Below the pieces are notes generated by a model. The model saw nothing but the letters and a program-made list of their open reading frames with translations. It did no database searches and was not told the DNA's origin. A stretch of 41,312 nucleotides of DNA from NCBI GenBank assembly GCA_009920765.1, contig RFZJ01000033.1:1-41312 (forward strand). Direction: 5' to 3'. The DNA is from Planctomycetota bacterium. Lineage in GTDB: Bacteria > Planctomycetota > Planctomycetia > Gemmatales > Gemmataceae. This document shows, in pieces, positions 32,953 to 41,312 of this stretch. The translations under genes and the position numbers were made by a program. How positions within the stretch are numbered: position 1 is the stretch's first letter; every line of letters begins with the position of its first letter.

Positions 32953-33990
32953 TTAATTATCCAAGCCTGCATAATCCTTGGGTTTCAAGCCTTTTTTATG
33001 GCCATTGAAACTGAACTTCGTGGGTTCAAACTTGCCTACGATATCGACCTTGGCTTTTTCTGGAATTTTGCTTTCCATATCCAGACACCAGAAGGTTGCG
33101 TTCACCAACAACCTGCGAAGGCCTTCGCTTTCAAGATCTTGGGATGCACCCATGGTCGTGGTGAAAACTCGGCCTATTTTGCCTTCGGGTATTTTGTAGG
33201 TTTTGGTCCAGGCAATTGGCATCATCGGTTCGTTTACTTTACCGTTGACTGGCTTATCATCGAATTTCATGCCTTCAAGAACCTGGCCAAACACAATAGC
33301 TTGGTAATCAGTTGAAAAGGGAAGACGTACGCCATAGACATCGGTAGGGCCCCAGATGTCGCCATCTTTGATGCCTTTGACGATGGGGTTTTCGCGTTGA
33401 TTGGGTACGATAACACCCCTGCAGCTTTGTTTGCCATGGGACCCATGATGGCTGATCCACATTTCGCCAAGAACTAATTTACCAAAGCCATCGGTCCAAT
33501 CTTTTTCGGTGCCTTTATAGCCATTGCCATAGTGGGCATAAGGGTGATCTTTGGGGAAATTGAAGGCATGGGTGGCGGTACGCATGCCGATTACGGGTTT
33601 ACCTGTTTTAAGGTAGTCATCAATATGTTTCATTTGGGCGGGTGGAAGCTTGCGGAAGCGGGTTGCAATGATCATGAGGTCGGCTTTGGCAAGTGCTTCG
33701 AGGCCTGGAATATTGTCATTAACGGTGGGGTTGATGAGGCCGGTTTTTGGGTCTACAGCGAAAAGAACGGTGCAGTTAAAGCCATGGTGCTTGGCAAGGA
33801 TTTTTCCCAGTTGGGGAAGAGCTTCTTCAGAGCGATATTCTTCATCCCCCCCGATTAAAACGATGTTTTTACCTTTTCCCAGACCTTCGGAGCCTTGATA
33901 AGTGACCCATTGTTGTTCCTGGGCAAAAGATACGCTTGAAATGAACAGCGAGGCTAGAAATAGCTGGAATTTAACCAAATGTTTAAACAC
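32953..33990 (-). CDS. Exported ThuA-like (trehalose utilisation) domain protein
   Basis: The start is GTG 33990, with AAAGGGA at suitable distance; TTG 34005 is an alternative. A signal peptide (MFKHLVKFQLFLASLFISS...FAQ) leads into a ThuA domain (glutamine-amidotransferase-like fold). Key phrases are 'KNIVLIGGDEEYRSEEALPQLGKIL', 'LMIIATRFRKLPPAQMKHIDDYLKTGKPVIGMRTATHAF', 'EMWISHHGSHGKQSCRGVI' and 'GRVFTTTMG'. ThuA-like proteins in planctomycetes are secreted and linked to sugar breakdown, but their reaction is not settled. The gene has its own terminator downstream. The neighbouring DUF1501/1549 operon converges on it. Confidence 0.92.
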   Translation of the reverse strand: MFKHLVKFQLFLASLFISSVSFAQEQQWVTYQGSEGLGKGKNIVLIGGDEEYRSEEALPQLGKILAKHHGFNCTVLFAVDPKTGLINPTVNDNIPGLEALAKADLMIIATRFRKLPPAQMKHIDDYLKTGKPVIGMRTATHAFNFPKDHPYAHYGNGYKGTEKDWTDGFGKLVLGEMWISHHGSHGKQSCRGVIVPNQRENPIVKGIKDGDIWGPTDVYGVRLPFSTDYQAIVFGQVLEGMKFDDKPVNGKVNEPMMPIAWTKTYKIPEGKIGRVFTTTMGASQDLESEGLRRLLVNATFWCLDMESKIPEKAKVDIVGKFEPTKFSFNGHKKGLKPKDYAGLDN

Positions 33991-34208
33991 GAGAATCCCT
34001 TTCAATTAGTTAGGTTTATGGCAAATTTCAATCTATAATTGATTTTAGCGTTTAAATAGGGGCGAACAAAGAAGAAAATGCTGATCACAACAAGGTTAAG
34101 GGCTATCGGCTGGATCGTCTTAAATATGCAGGGCATTCTTCTTGCAAGGAATGTGAAGAAGGTGTGATAATAGATAAGTTCAAGGTTTACAGTTTAATTT
34201 GGGGCTTA

Positions 34209-35459
34209 ATGATGAAAATATGGCACATGACATCCCTGATAATTTTGGGCTTGGCAACCACCTGGGTTGTTGGGCAACAAAAAGCCCCAGTCGAGCTTCA
34301 GGTACAAGCAGACCAGATTGCCCCAGGCAAACCCGAAGCCGATCCCAAGACCCCAATTGATGGCACCGATAATTCTGCTGTAAGCCTGCCTCGTGATAAT
34401 AAAATGAAAAGCAGGATCGAAGCCGCCCAAGATTATATTAAATCTGGCGATTGGTCCGAAGCTTGCAATGTTCTTCAGAAGCTTTTGGAAATCAAGGAAG
34501 ATGTATTTGCAGAGATATCACGGAAGGGCGCCGATGGCAAAGCCATAACTGCATTGGTCAGTGTGCGAACCGAGGCAAATCGTCTGGTTGCATCACTTCC
34601 CGCAAAAGGACTGGAATTTTACAAACTCACTTTTAATCCTAGTGCAGCAGCCTTATTGAAACAAGCAAAGGCCAACAGCGACCCCAACATGCTTGCACAA
34701 GTCATGAAACTGTATTTGCATACCGATCCTGGTTCTGAAGCGGCCCTTTTATTGGGAACCTACCAGCTAGACCGTGGGAACTTCATGGCTGCATCATTGT
34801 GCTATGAAAAGTTGCTTGACCGGGAAGGCAGTGAAAAGCTTTCACCACGCACCCTTTTTAAAGCTGCTTATGCTTTCTTTCAATCGGGGGATACTGCGCG
34901 TGGGCAAAAGCTATGGACGATGTTAAGCGCCAGAGGATTACGTGAGTTGAACCTCGATGGATCCCCCACGCCTTTGGATGGGCTTAAGGAGGTAGCGATC
35001 AAGCAGAATCGTGCGGGCGAGATGGGTGTATTTGATTGGCAGATGTTTGCGGGAAATGTAAAGCGTAACGCCCAGACCCCAGGGGGTACTCCTTTCATGG
35101 ATCCCAAGTGGAAAGTTACGACTGCAAAGACCAATGAATCCAAGAATGCCTTGAAGATGTCCGAAAACTACATGGTGTTTCAGCGTCAGCAGGCCATGCT
35201 TCCCGGGTATTTCCCATTGGCAACCACGATCACCAAGAACGAACAGAAAATCCCCCTGATTATTTATCGCAGTTACTGGGGTATCCATGCTCTACAGGTG
35301 CAGACGGGCAAACTGGAATGGGAGGCACGATCCGATTGGGGTATTGATGCCATTTCCCAGGATAAAAAGAAAGAAATTCTTAATCAGTGGCTCGGAGGAA
35401 TGTTTTTTGTGTTGAAGATCTTTCAGTACCACCCCCACCATCTGCAAACCCCTATATGA
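34209..35459 (+). CDS. N-terminal part of TPR/PQQ-propeller protein (frameshifted gene)
   Basis: ATG 34209 (or 34212) begins a signal peptide ending near VVGQQ. The product has a TPR-like helical region (about 60-280: 'SRIEAAQDYIKSGDWSEACNVLQKLLEIKED', 'LDRGNFMAASLCYEKLLDREG') followed by the first blade of a PQQ-like propeller ('YRSYWGIHALQVQTGKLEWEARSDWG'). The frame stops at 35459 with residues MFFVLKIFQYHPHHLQTPI, which do not fit the family. The correct continuation is in the -1 frame from 35387. The switch lies at a run of six T's (35403-35408), where one extra T (or a slip) gives '...GGMFFCVEDLSVPPPP', a normal propeller segment. See the next entry. Confidence 0.85.
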   Translation: MMKIWHMTSLIILGLATTWVVGQQKAPVELQVQADQIAPGKPEADPKTPIDGTDNSAVSLPRDNKMKSRIEAAQDYIKSGDWSEACNVLQKLLEIKEDVFAEISRKGADGKAITALVSVRTEANRLVASLPAKGLEFYKLTFNPSAAALLKQAKANSDPNMLAQVMKLYLHTDPGSEAALLLGTYQLDRGNFMAASLCYEKLLDREGSEKLSPRTLFKAAYAFFQSGDTARGQKLWTMLSARGLRELNLDGSPTPLDGLKEVAIKQNRAGEMGVFDWQMFAGNVKRNAQTPGGTPFMDPKWKVTTAKTNESKNALKMSENYMVFQRQQAMLPGYFPLATTITKNEQKIPLIIYRSYWGIHALQVQTGKLEWEARSDWGIDAISQDKKKEILNQWLGGMFFVLKIFQYHPHHLQTPI

Positions 35460-38400
35460 ACATTAATGGTATTCAGAATAACAATAACAGGGCACCCAAT
35501 AAGGAAGTCAACGATGCAATTCTTTTCAGCAAGTTGCAGGCTTATGATTTGGTGACCGGGAAACTGCGTTGGGAGATTGGCGAACGCGATGAAAAAAGCG
35601 AGTTGGGCGATACTCATTTTCTTGGGCCACCCATACCCGTAAGTGGCAAGCTTTTTGTGCTTACCGAAAAGCAACAGGAACTTAGACTCGTGACTCTTGA
35701 CCCTGCAACCGGCAAGCTTCAGGGTATTCAAACGTTGGTTACCACTCGTGATAAGTTGGAGCAGGATGTGGGCAGGCGTACCCAGGCTGCGCATTTATCC
35801 TATGGCGAAGGTATTTTGGTTTGCCCCACTAATTCGGGGGCATTGCTGGGCGTTGATCTTCTTACGGGTAGTCTGGTTTGGGCTTATATGTACCGGGATA
35901 AAAGCGAAAGCCCAGACAACGCACTCGATCCCAACCGCCCCAGAATTAATGGCATGATTCCCCGCAGGGGCAACGGGGCGCTGATGAATCCCTCCTTTAA
36001 CAATCAATGGAAGGTGACTGCGCCGGTCATTCAGGATGGCAAGGTAATCTTCACCGCACCTGATGCCAGGGCCATTCATTGTGTCAACTTACGGGATGGC
36101 ACCAAGATCTGGACCCAGAATCGCCAGGAAGAAGACCTTTATTTTGGTGGTGTCTATGCAGGATTGGCAATTGTGGTGGGTCGAAAAACCTGCAGGGGCA
36201 TTGATGTCAACAACGGCAGCACGGTATGGACATTAGAAACCGGCGTACCTTCGGGCCTTGGAGTAGCCTCGGAAAATATCTACTATCTACCCATCAAAGA
36301 ATCAAACGGCTCCAAAGAACCCGAGGTTTGCGCTATTGATGTCGCCAAGGGCAAAGTACTAGCGCATACAAGATCGCGTAAAAGCGAAATCGCAGGCAAT
36401 CTCATTTTTCACGAAGGCGCTGTAATTTCCCAGACTACGAGTGATGTAGCGGTATACCCGCAGTTAGCGATCAAGCTCGAACAGATTGATCTGCTTATCA
36501 AGGCCAACCCCAATGATCCCTTGGGACTGACCGAGCGGGGTGAATTGAGGTTGAACAAAGGCGATTTAAAGGGAGCAATCGATGATTTGAAAAAAGTGCT
36601 TGTACAAAGCATCACTCCAGAAATCAAAGACCGTGCCCGAACCAAATTATTTGAAGCTTTCACCGATTACTTTCAGCAGGATTTCAATGCTGCAGAGCCA
36701 TTCCTTGCTGAGTATGAAGCACTTTGCAAGGTAGACATCAGGGCAGGTGCAGAAGAAAAAGAACGGCTTGAGATGGAAGCCGAGGGGCGAAGGCGCAAGA
36801 CAAACTTCCTTTGTTTGGTTGCCAAGGGGCGCGAAAGCCAGGGGCGATTGATTGATGCTTTTGATAAATATCAAGAGTTTGCTGCAACCTCGCAATCGGA
36901 TGATTTGATTTCTGTTTTGGATGAGCCTTCGGTAAGGGCCTCGGGCGAGGTTTGGTCGCAGGGACGGATAGCTGCCATGGTTGCCAAGGCTTCACCAGAA
37001 AACAAAAAGCCACTCGAGGCAAAAATTCAATCCAACTGGGATCAGCTTCAGAAAAAAGGTGCGACGCTTGATGAGCTTAAGAAGTTTGTGGCGTTTTCAG
37101 GCTCGCTTTTTGATGTAGGCCGGGAAGCACGATTGAAGCTTGCAGAACGATTGCTGGAAGACACAAGTCCCAATGCATTGCTGCTTGCAGAGCAGGCATT
37201 GCAACCGGTATTAACTGAAAACCCTGCCCTTGCAGCCAAGGCCTACGAAATCCTGGGGCGGATTTATACCAACAAGAATCTGCTTGATGATGCTTTGTGG
37301 TGTTACAAAAAGCTTGGCAAAGAATATGGGGATGTGGTTATCCGCGATGGCAAGAAAGGCGCAGACTTTTTTAAAGAGGCTAACTCTGATAAAAAATTTG
37401 TCGCACTCCTTTCGGAAACCAAGCTGATCCCTGAGGCCCGCAAAATCACGGTCTCTGAAGAGCGAGGAAACTTCCACCAGCAGACTCAAAGCTACCGATT
37501 TGAAGAGCCCGATTCTCCCTTGCCTTACTTCCAACGCAACAGGCTCGCTTTACGATTTGATTACCATGCCCTCAAAATCAACGATACCCTCACGGGTAAA
37601 GAAGAATGGTCGATGAACATCACACGCACCTTGTTCCAAAATCTGGTGTATGGCAACGGCCAGCCACATTTGGTGCGTTTCCCGCTGCAGGCACAGGGGC
37701 ACTTGGTTTTACTGCCTTTGGGGCATCTGGTTTTTGCGATAGATCCCGTGGGCAAGAAGATACTATGGGAAAAGAACCTTTACAACCCGATGGGTTTTTT
37801 GCCGGGGCAGCCTGCCACTTCGCCCCCGGGTTACAACCAGCTTAATGTTGATCCTGATGGCTCGATCCGAATACTTTACCCCGATGGCTGGGCGCAGCGA
37901 ATTGGGCTTTCGAACCCGATGACTGCAGGGGTTGCTGCATTACAAACCCGCGATGGCTTGGTCGCAGTGGATCCCCTTACTGGAAAAACCCTTTGGACCA
38001 GGTCGGATATTAATTCACGCTCGATTCTTTTTGGTGATGGCAAACATATTTTCGTGGTGGACATGACACCTGAAAATAATCCCTCTGCAACCAGGGCTAT
38101 CAGGGCCTATGATGGGGTTTCAGTCAAGGTTCCTGATTTTTCCCAACTCTTTACCAAGCGCGAACGCATCATCGGGGGTAAACTTTTACTTAATGAAAAC
38201 GTTGCCGATGGCCCCTCTAACCTGCGCATTTATGACATCATCAGTGGCAAGGATACTTGGAAAGAATCTTTCCCAGCTGGAACGATGGTATTAAAGTCAG
38301 ATGAACATCCCGGTTTAACGGGTGTGGTCGAACCCGATGGGAAAGTGCGCGTTTGGCGAATCCCTGAGGGAACCCAGGTTCTTTCCACCAAGCTTGATCC

Positions 38401-38932
38401 CAAGTTTATTGTCAAGGGTGGTGCCGCCTTGCTGTTGGCTGACAAATCGAATTTTTATGTGGCGTTTAATAATCCTGTAAATGCCAACATCATGCCTTGG
38501 GGTGGGATTCAAACCAACCTGATGCCTGGCAGTGGCATGAGGGCGCAACCCGTGAATGGGGAGTTTTACGCATTCGAACGTGATACTGGAAAAATGCGCT
38601 GGCATAACCCGGTTTCCCACCAAATGGTTGTGCTTGAATCTTTCCAGGAAATTCCCATGGTTTTGTTTACTTCCCGCATGCACAAGATGGTTGCCAACGG
38701 GCCTATTCGTAATGTCATGCAGATTGTTGCTGCCAAAAGTATTGATAAACGCACGGGAAAACTTATCTACGATAACGAAAACATTCCTAATGGCATCCAG
38801 TTTCACAACATCAATTTGGACCTTAAAAACGGGAAAATCGAGTTCGTAAACTACCAGTTAAAGATTATTTTCCGCTTTGGGAATGATGCTGCTGGTATTT
38901 CTGTTCAAGATATGGGTAAAAAGAATTCTTGA
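35387..38932 (+). CDS. C-terminal part of TPR/PQQ-propeller protein (frameshifted gene)
   Basis: This frame overlaps the end of the previous ORF by 73 bp and carries the rest of the protein. The first real residues are near NVFCVEDLSVPPPPS; the ATG-less start is artificial. It has PQQ-propeller blades ('AYDLVTGKLRWEIGERDEK', 'LLGVDLLTGSLVWAYM', 'IHCVNLRDGTKIWTQN', 'GIDVNNGSTVWTLETG'), a central TPR/helical domain (about 375-690), and a second propeller near the C-terminus ('GLVAVDPLTGKTLWTRSD', 'AFERDTGKMRWHNPV'). The combined protein is about 1570 residues. Such very large exported PQQ-like proteins are typical of planctomycetes and of unknown function. No independent signal peptide or ribosome site is present. 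Confidence 0.88.
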   Translation: MARRNVFCVEDLSVPPPPSANPYMNINGIQNNNNRAPNKEVNDAILFSKLQAYDLVTGKLRWEIGERDEKSELGDTHFLGPPIPVSGKLFVLTEKQQELRLVTLDPATGKLQGIQTLVTTRDKLEQDVGRRTQAAHLSYGEGILVCPTNSGALLGVDLLTGSLVWAYMYRDKSESPDNALDPNRPRINGMIPRRGNGALMNPSFNNQWKVTAPVIQDGKVIFTAPDARAIHCVNLRDGTKIWTQNRQEEDLYFGGVYAGLAIVVGRKTCRGIDVNNGSTVWTLETGVPSGLGVASENIYYLPIKESNGSKEPEVCAIDVAKGKVLAHTRSRKSEIAGNLIFHEGAVISQTTSDVAVYPQLAIKLEQIDLLIKANPNDPLGLTERGELRLNKGDLKGAIDDLKKVLVQSITPEIKDRARTKLFEAFTDYFQQDFNAAEPFLAEYEALCKVDIRAGAEEKERLEMEAEGRRRKTNFLCLVAKGRESQGRLIDAFDKYQEFAATSQSDDLISVLDEPSVRASGEVWSQGRIAAMVAKASPENKKPLEAKIQSNWDQLQKKGATLDELKKFVAFSGSLFDVGREARLKLAERLLEDTSPNALLLAEQALQPVLTENPALAAKAYEILGRIYTNKNLLDDALWCYKKLGKEYGDVVIRDGKKGADFFKEANSDKKFVALLSETKLIPEARKITVSEERGNFHQQTQSYRFEEPDSPLPYFQRNRLALRFDYHALKINDTLTGKEEWSMNITRTLFQNLVYGNGQPHLVRFPLQAQGHLVLLPLGHLVFAIDPVGKKILWEKNLYNPMGFLPGQPATSPPGYNQLNVDPDGSIRILYPDGWAQRIGLSNPMTAGVAALQTRDGLVAVDPLTGKTLWTRSDINSRSILFGDGKHIFVVDMTPENNPSATRAIRAYDGVSVKVPDFSQLFTKRERIIGGKLLLNENVADGPSNLRIYDIISGKDTWKESFPAGTMVLKSDEHPGLTGVVEPDGKVRVWRIPEGTQVLSTKLDPKFIVKGGAALLLADKSNFYVAFNNPVNANIMPWGGIQTNLMPGSGMRAQPVNGEFYAFERDTGKMRWHNPVSHQMVVLESFQEIPMVLFTSRMHKMVANGPIRNVMQIVAAKSIDKRTGKLIYDNENIPNGIQFHNINLDLKNGKIEFVNYQLKIIFRFGNDAAGISVQDMGKKNS

Positions 38933-39039
38933 TTTTGTGTTAGATAGGGTAATCTGGATCGTCTACAACTAAATGGTGTTCTTTTATAGCAGGGACCTTT
39001 ATTTATTCCAGCCATAAAAGTCATACCCGGGGTGAGAAT

Positions 39040-40152
39040 ATGAATTTTAAAACCATTGCTGTTGCATTGCTTCTGGTGGGGATCACTCTGCCCTCTTTAC
39101 AAGGCGATGAAATCCCCAAGGAGTATCAGGAATCCATCAAAAAAGGCCTGACTTGGATGTCTCGCAATCAGCATAAGGATGGCCATTGGGAAGCCACGGG
39201 TGGGCAATACCCCATAACCATGACAGCCCTTGGTGGCATGACCATGCTCATGGAAGGCAGCACCATTCGCGAAGGCCAGTATCGTGATAACATTCGCAGG
39301 GCCGTGGATTTTTTGATGGCTCGTTGTCAGGCCAATGGGATGATTGGCAACCCAAATATTCCCGGTGAAGCGGGTCGTTATATGTATGGTCATGGATTTG
39401 GCATGTTGTTTCTGGCTTCGGTTTATGGTGAAGAAGAAGAAGGTGATCGCAGACGCAAGCTTGAAGAAATTCTGGTTCGAGCTGGTAAATTCTCCCGCGA
39501 TGCCCAGACTCGCAGGGTTTCCATGAAAGATAATAAAACCCCCTTGGGAGGCTGGGGCTATGTCTCCGCCAAGGAGGGGAATAACTTTGATGAAGGCTCG
39601 GTAACCATCACTCAGGTTCAGGCACTTCGTGCGGCCCGCAATGCCGGCATAGCTGTTCCCCAAGAAGCAATCAAGGAAGCTGTCGCCTACCTCGAAGAAT
39701 CCACCAATGCACAAGGTGGGGTTATCTATAGCTTGGGTGGCGGTGGCGGTGGTGAAGGTCGTCCCGCCCTTACTGCTGCGGCCATTTCCTGTGGCTTCAG
39801 CTCGGGTGATTACAATTCCCCTTTGATTAAAAAATGGTTCAAGTTCTGCCTTAATAATATTGGTTCGCTTGGCAACCAGCGCCATGGGCATGATGAATAC
39901 ACCCACTACTACTATTCTCAGGCGCTTTACAGCCTTGGGGATGATGGTTGGAATAAACTCTTTGGCGATACAAAAGATAGTGATAAATTAACTTGGAAGA
40001 AGTATCGCAAGGCAACTTTTGATACTCTTATACGATCGCAGGGGGCGGATGGCTCCTGGACGGGTGGCCATGTGGGCCCCGTGTTTATTACTGCGGTGCA
40101 TTTAACCATCATGCAACTTGATGGTGGAGTGTTGCCCATTTATCAACGATAA
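39040..40152 (+). CDS. Secreted prenyltransferase/squalene-cyclase-like toroid protein
   Basis: A signal peptide (1-21, cleavage after SLQG) is followed by alpha/alpha-toroid repeats with the QW-like pattern: 'KKGLTWMSRNQHKDGHWEATG', 'AVDFLMARCQANGMIGN', 'AVAYLEESTNAQGGVIYSLG' and 'LIRSQGADGSWTGG'. It lacks the DxDD/DCTAE catalytic acid motif of cyclases, so it is probably a structural or protease-inhibitor-like toroid. It follows the propeller gene by 107 bp and precedes moxR by 39 bp. Ribosome site GGTGAG precedes the ATG. Function unknown. Confidence 0.88.
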   Translation: MNFKTIAVALLLVGITLPSLQGDEIPKEYQESIKKGLTWMSRNQHKDGHWEATGGQYPITMTALGGMTMLMEGSTIREGQYRDNIRRAVDFLMARCQANGMIGNPNIPGEAGRYMYGHGFGMLFLASVYGEEEEGDRRRKLEEILVRAGKFSRDAQTRRVSMKDNKTPLGGWGYVSAKEGNNFDEGSVTITQVQALRAARNAGIAVPQEAIKEAVAYLEESTNAQGGVIYSLGGGGGGEGRPALTAAAISCGFSSGDYNSPLIKKWFKFCLNNIGSLGNQRHGHDEYTHYYYSQALYSLGDDGWNKLFGDTKDSDKLTWKKYRKATFDTLIRSQGADGSWTGGHVGPVFITAVHLTIMQLDGGVLPIYQR

Positions 40153-40191
40153 TGGAACCTACCTTTTTCTTTTCTTTCAGGATTCTTAAGA

Positions 40192-41304
40192 ATGAGCGAT
40201 TCAATTCAGCCGACATTGATAACAAAACAACTTAATCGCGAAGAACTTGCCCAGCAAAGGCCGCTCGACCAGAATGACATCGAAGAATCAAAGAAGCTTC
40301 GTACAGCATTCGATGGCATTAAAACTGAACTTTCCAAGGTAATTGTCGGGCAGAATCAAGTTATCGAAGAATTGTTGATTGCTTTGTTCAGCAAGGGCCA
40401 TTGCATGCTTGAAGGGGTGCCGGGGCTTGCAAAAACCTTGATGATCAGCACCCTTGCCCGTACTCTTTCGCTTTCATTCAGTAGAATCCAATTCACTCCC
40501 GATCTTATGCCTTCGGATATCACAGGCACCGAAGTTATTCAGGAAAATAGGGATACTGGGGGACGCGAGTTCAAATTTCTTCAAGGACCATTGTTTGCCA
40601 ACGTAGTGCTTGCGGATGAAATCAACCGTACCCCTCCAAAAACGCAGGCCGCTCTCCTTGAGGCCATGCAGGAAAGACAAGTCACCGTTGGCCGTACCAG
40701 GCATAAACTTGAAAATCCCTTCTTCGTGCTGGCAACGCAAAACCCCATCGAGCAGGAAGGTACCTATCCCTTGCCCGAAGCACAGCAAGATCGCTTTATG
40801 TTCAAGGTATTTGTGAAGTACCCAAGCTTTAACGAGGAATTTGAAATTGCTTCGAAGACTACTTCAACATTTGTTGACGATGTGAAGCCCATTTTGGGTG
40901 GTCAGCAGATCATGGATTTGCAAAATTTGGTGCGCAGAGTTCCAGTTAGCGACCATGCAATTCGTTACACGCTTGCGCTTGTCAGGCAAACCCGCATTGG
41001 CGAACCCGGTGTTCCCAAGTTTATTGGAGAATGGCTTTCGTGGGGTGCAGGCCCTCGTGCTGTGCAAAATCTTATTCTTGGCTCCAAGGCCCGTGCGCTT
41101 TTGCATGGCAGGGTTCATGTCGCAGTCGAAGATATTCAAGCGCTTGCATTGCCTGTTTTAAGGCATCGTATCCTCACAAACTTCACTGCCGCAAGCGAAG
41201 GTGTTACCCCAGACAAGGTTATTGAAAAGATTGTGCAAGAAACCCCAAGCCATGAGGGTGACCTGAAGAAAGATGAAAGATTCCAGAAAATCTTTGCTTC
41301 CTGA
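40192..41304 (+). CDS. MoxR-family AAA+ ATPase
   Basis: This 370-residue protein has Walker A GVPGLAKT (residues 75-82), Walker B VVLADE (138-143), sensor-1 LATQNP (179-184 area) and the C-terminal lid '[28 protein letters not shown]'. It belongs to the MoxR AAA+ chaperone-like family, which usually works with a downstream DUF58 and VWA protein in complex maturation or stress response. The cytoplasmic protein has no signal peptide. It is complete: TGA at 41302-41304, eight bases before the window ends. A DUF58 gene is expected beyond the edge but is not visible. Confidence 0.96.
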   Translation: MSDSIQPTLITKQLNREELAQQRPLDQNDIEESKKLRTAFDGIKTELSKVIVGQNQVIEELLIALFSKGHCMLEGVPGLAKTLMISTLARTLSLSFSRIQFTPDLMPSDITGTEVIQENRDTGGREFKFLQGPLFANVVLADEINRTPPKTQAALLEAMQERQVTVGRTRHKLENPFFVLATQNPIEQEGTYPLPEAQQDRFMFKVFVKYPSFNEEFEIASKTTSTFVDDVKPILGGQQIMDLQNLVRRVPVSDHAIRYTLALVRQTRIGEPGVPKFIGEWLSWGAGPRAVQNLILGSKARALLHGRVHVAVEDIQALALPVLRHRILTNFTAASEGVTPDKVIEKIVQETPSHEGDLKKDERFQKIFAS

Positions 41305-41312
41305 TCAACCTC

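Noticed and set aside
39097..39906. 269-aa minus-strand ORF antisense to the toroid protein
   Set aside because: It is fully contained in a gene with a signal peptide and clear repeats, so it is a shadow frame.
1..41312. CRISPR array, antiviral defence island, prophage or biosynthetic gene cluster
   Set aside because: No regularly spaced repeats, no cas, toxin-antitoxin, restriction or NRPS/PKS-type genes were seen in any frame; the only mobile traces are the relics listed.

Overview
The window looks like a chromosomal segment of a planctomycete (Planctomycetota), with moderate, roughly mid-40s to 50 % GC judged by eye. The support is gene content: two DUF1501 proteins, a DUF1549/DUF1553 protein, a large 'Piru_Ver' type dehydrogenase with C-terminal cytochrome c, two DUF1559 pseudopilin-like proteins, DUF1080, ThuA, sulfatase, TIGR03032 and a giant PQQ-type propeller protein. 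Gemmatales is my best guess at order level, but that is inference from family mix only.

Layout. 1-1440: 3' part (minus strand) of a secreted redoxin/cytochrome c fusion, cut by the window edge. 1441-3535: a decayed mobile-element zone holding an IS66 transposase C-terminal relic, one secreted protein of unknown function, and a tyrosine-recombinase relic ending 67 bp from the 3' end of a tRNA-Ser(UGA) gene, the classic layout of an integrative element that used the tRNA as attachment site. 3651-8539: a secreted propeller protein, a beta carbonic anhydrase, and two tandem copies of a DUF1559 + small lipoprotein module. 8680-14433: a forward run of DUF1501, cytochrome-type dehydrogenase and a divergent NamZ (DUF1343) homologue. 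14636-19819: outer-membrane barrel, YiiX-type hydrolase, a short-chain dehydrogenase broken by a 22-bp tandem duplication, an NTF2-like protein, a six-unit YD-like repeat protein, and a Dabb + DUF1080 pair. 19901-24466 (minus): TIGR03032 protein, sulfatase and transglutaminase-like protein. 24610-32423 (plus): mnmH, a small unknown protein and the DUF1501 / Ig-PPC-like / DUF1549-DUF1553 operon. 32424-32952: a repeat-rich convergent intergenic region. 32953-33990: ThuA-like protein. 34209-41304 (plus): a TPR/PQQ-propeller protein split by a frameshift at a T6 run, a terpenoid-toroid repeat protein and a MoxR ATPase.

How it fits together. Most genes encode exported proteins with Sec or Tat signals and families common in planctomycete catabolism of sulfated and complex polysaccharides (sulfatase, DUF1080 3-keto-glycoside hydrolase type, ThuA, DUF1501/1549/1553, cytochrome-linked sugar dehydrogenase). 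I see no CRISPR array, antiviral cassette or biosynthetic cluster. The most unusual items are the two reversible-looking gene disruptions, the perfectly phased 20-residue repeat protein, the relic island at tRNA-Ser and the 27-bp perfect inverted repeat. None of these amounts to a clearly new system on sequence alone.
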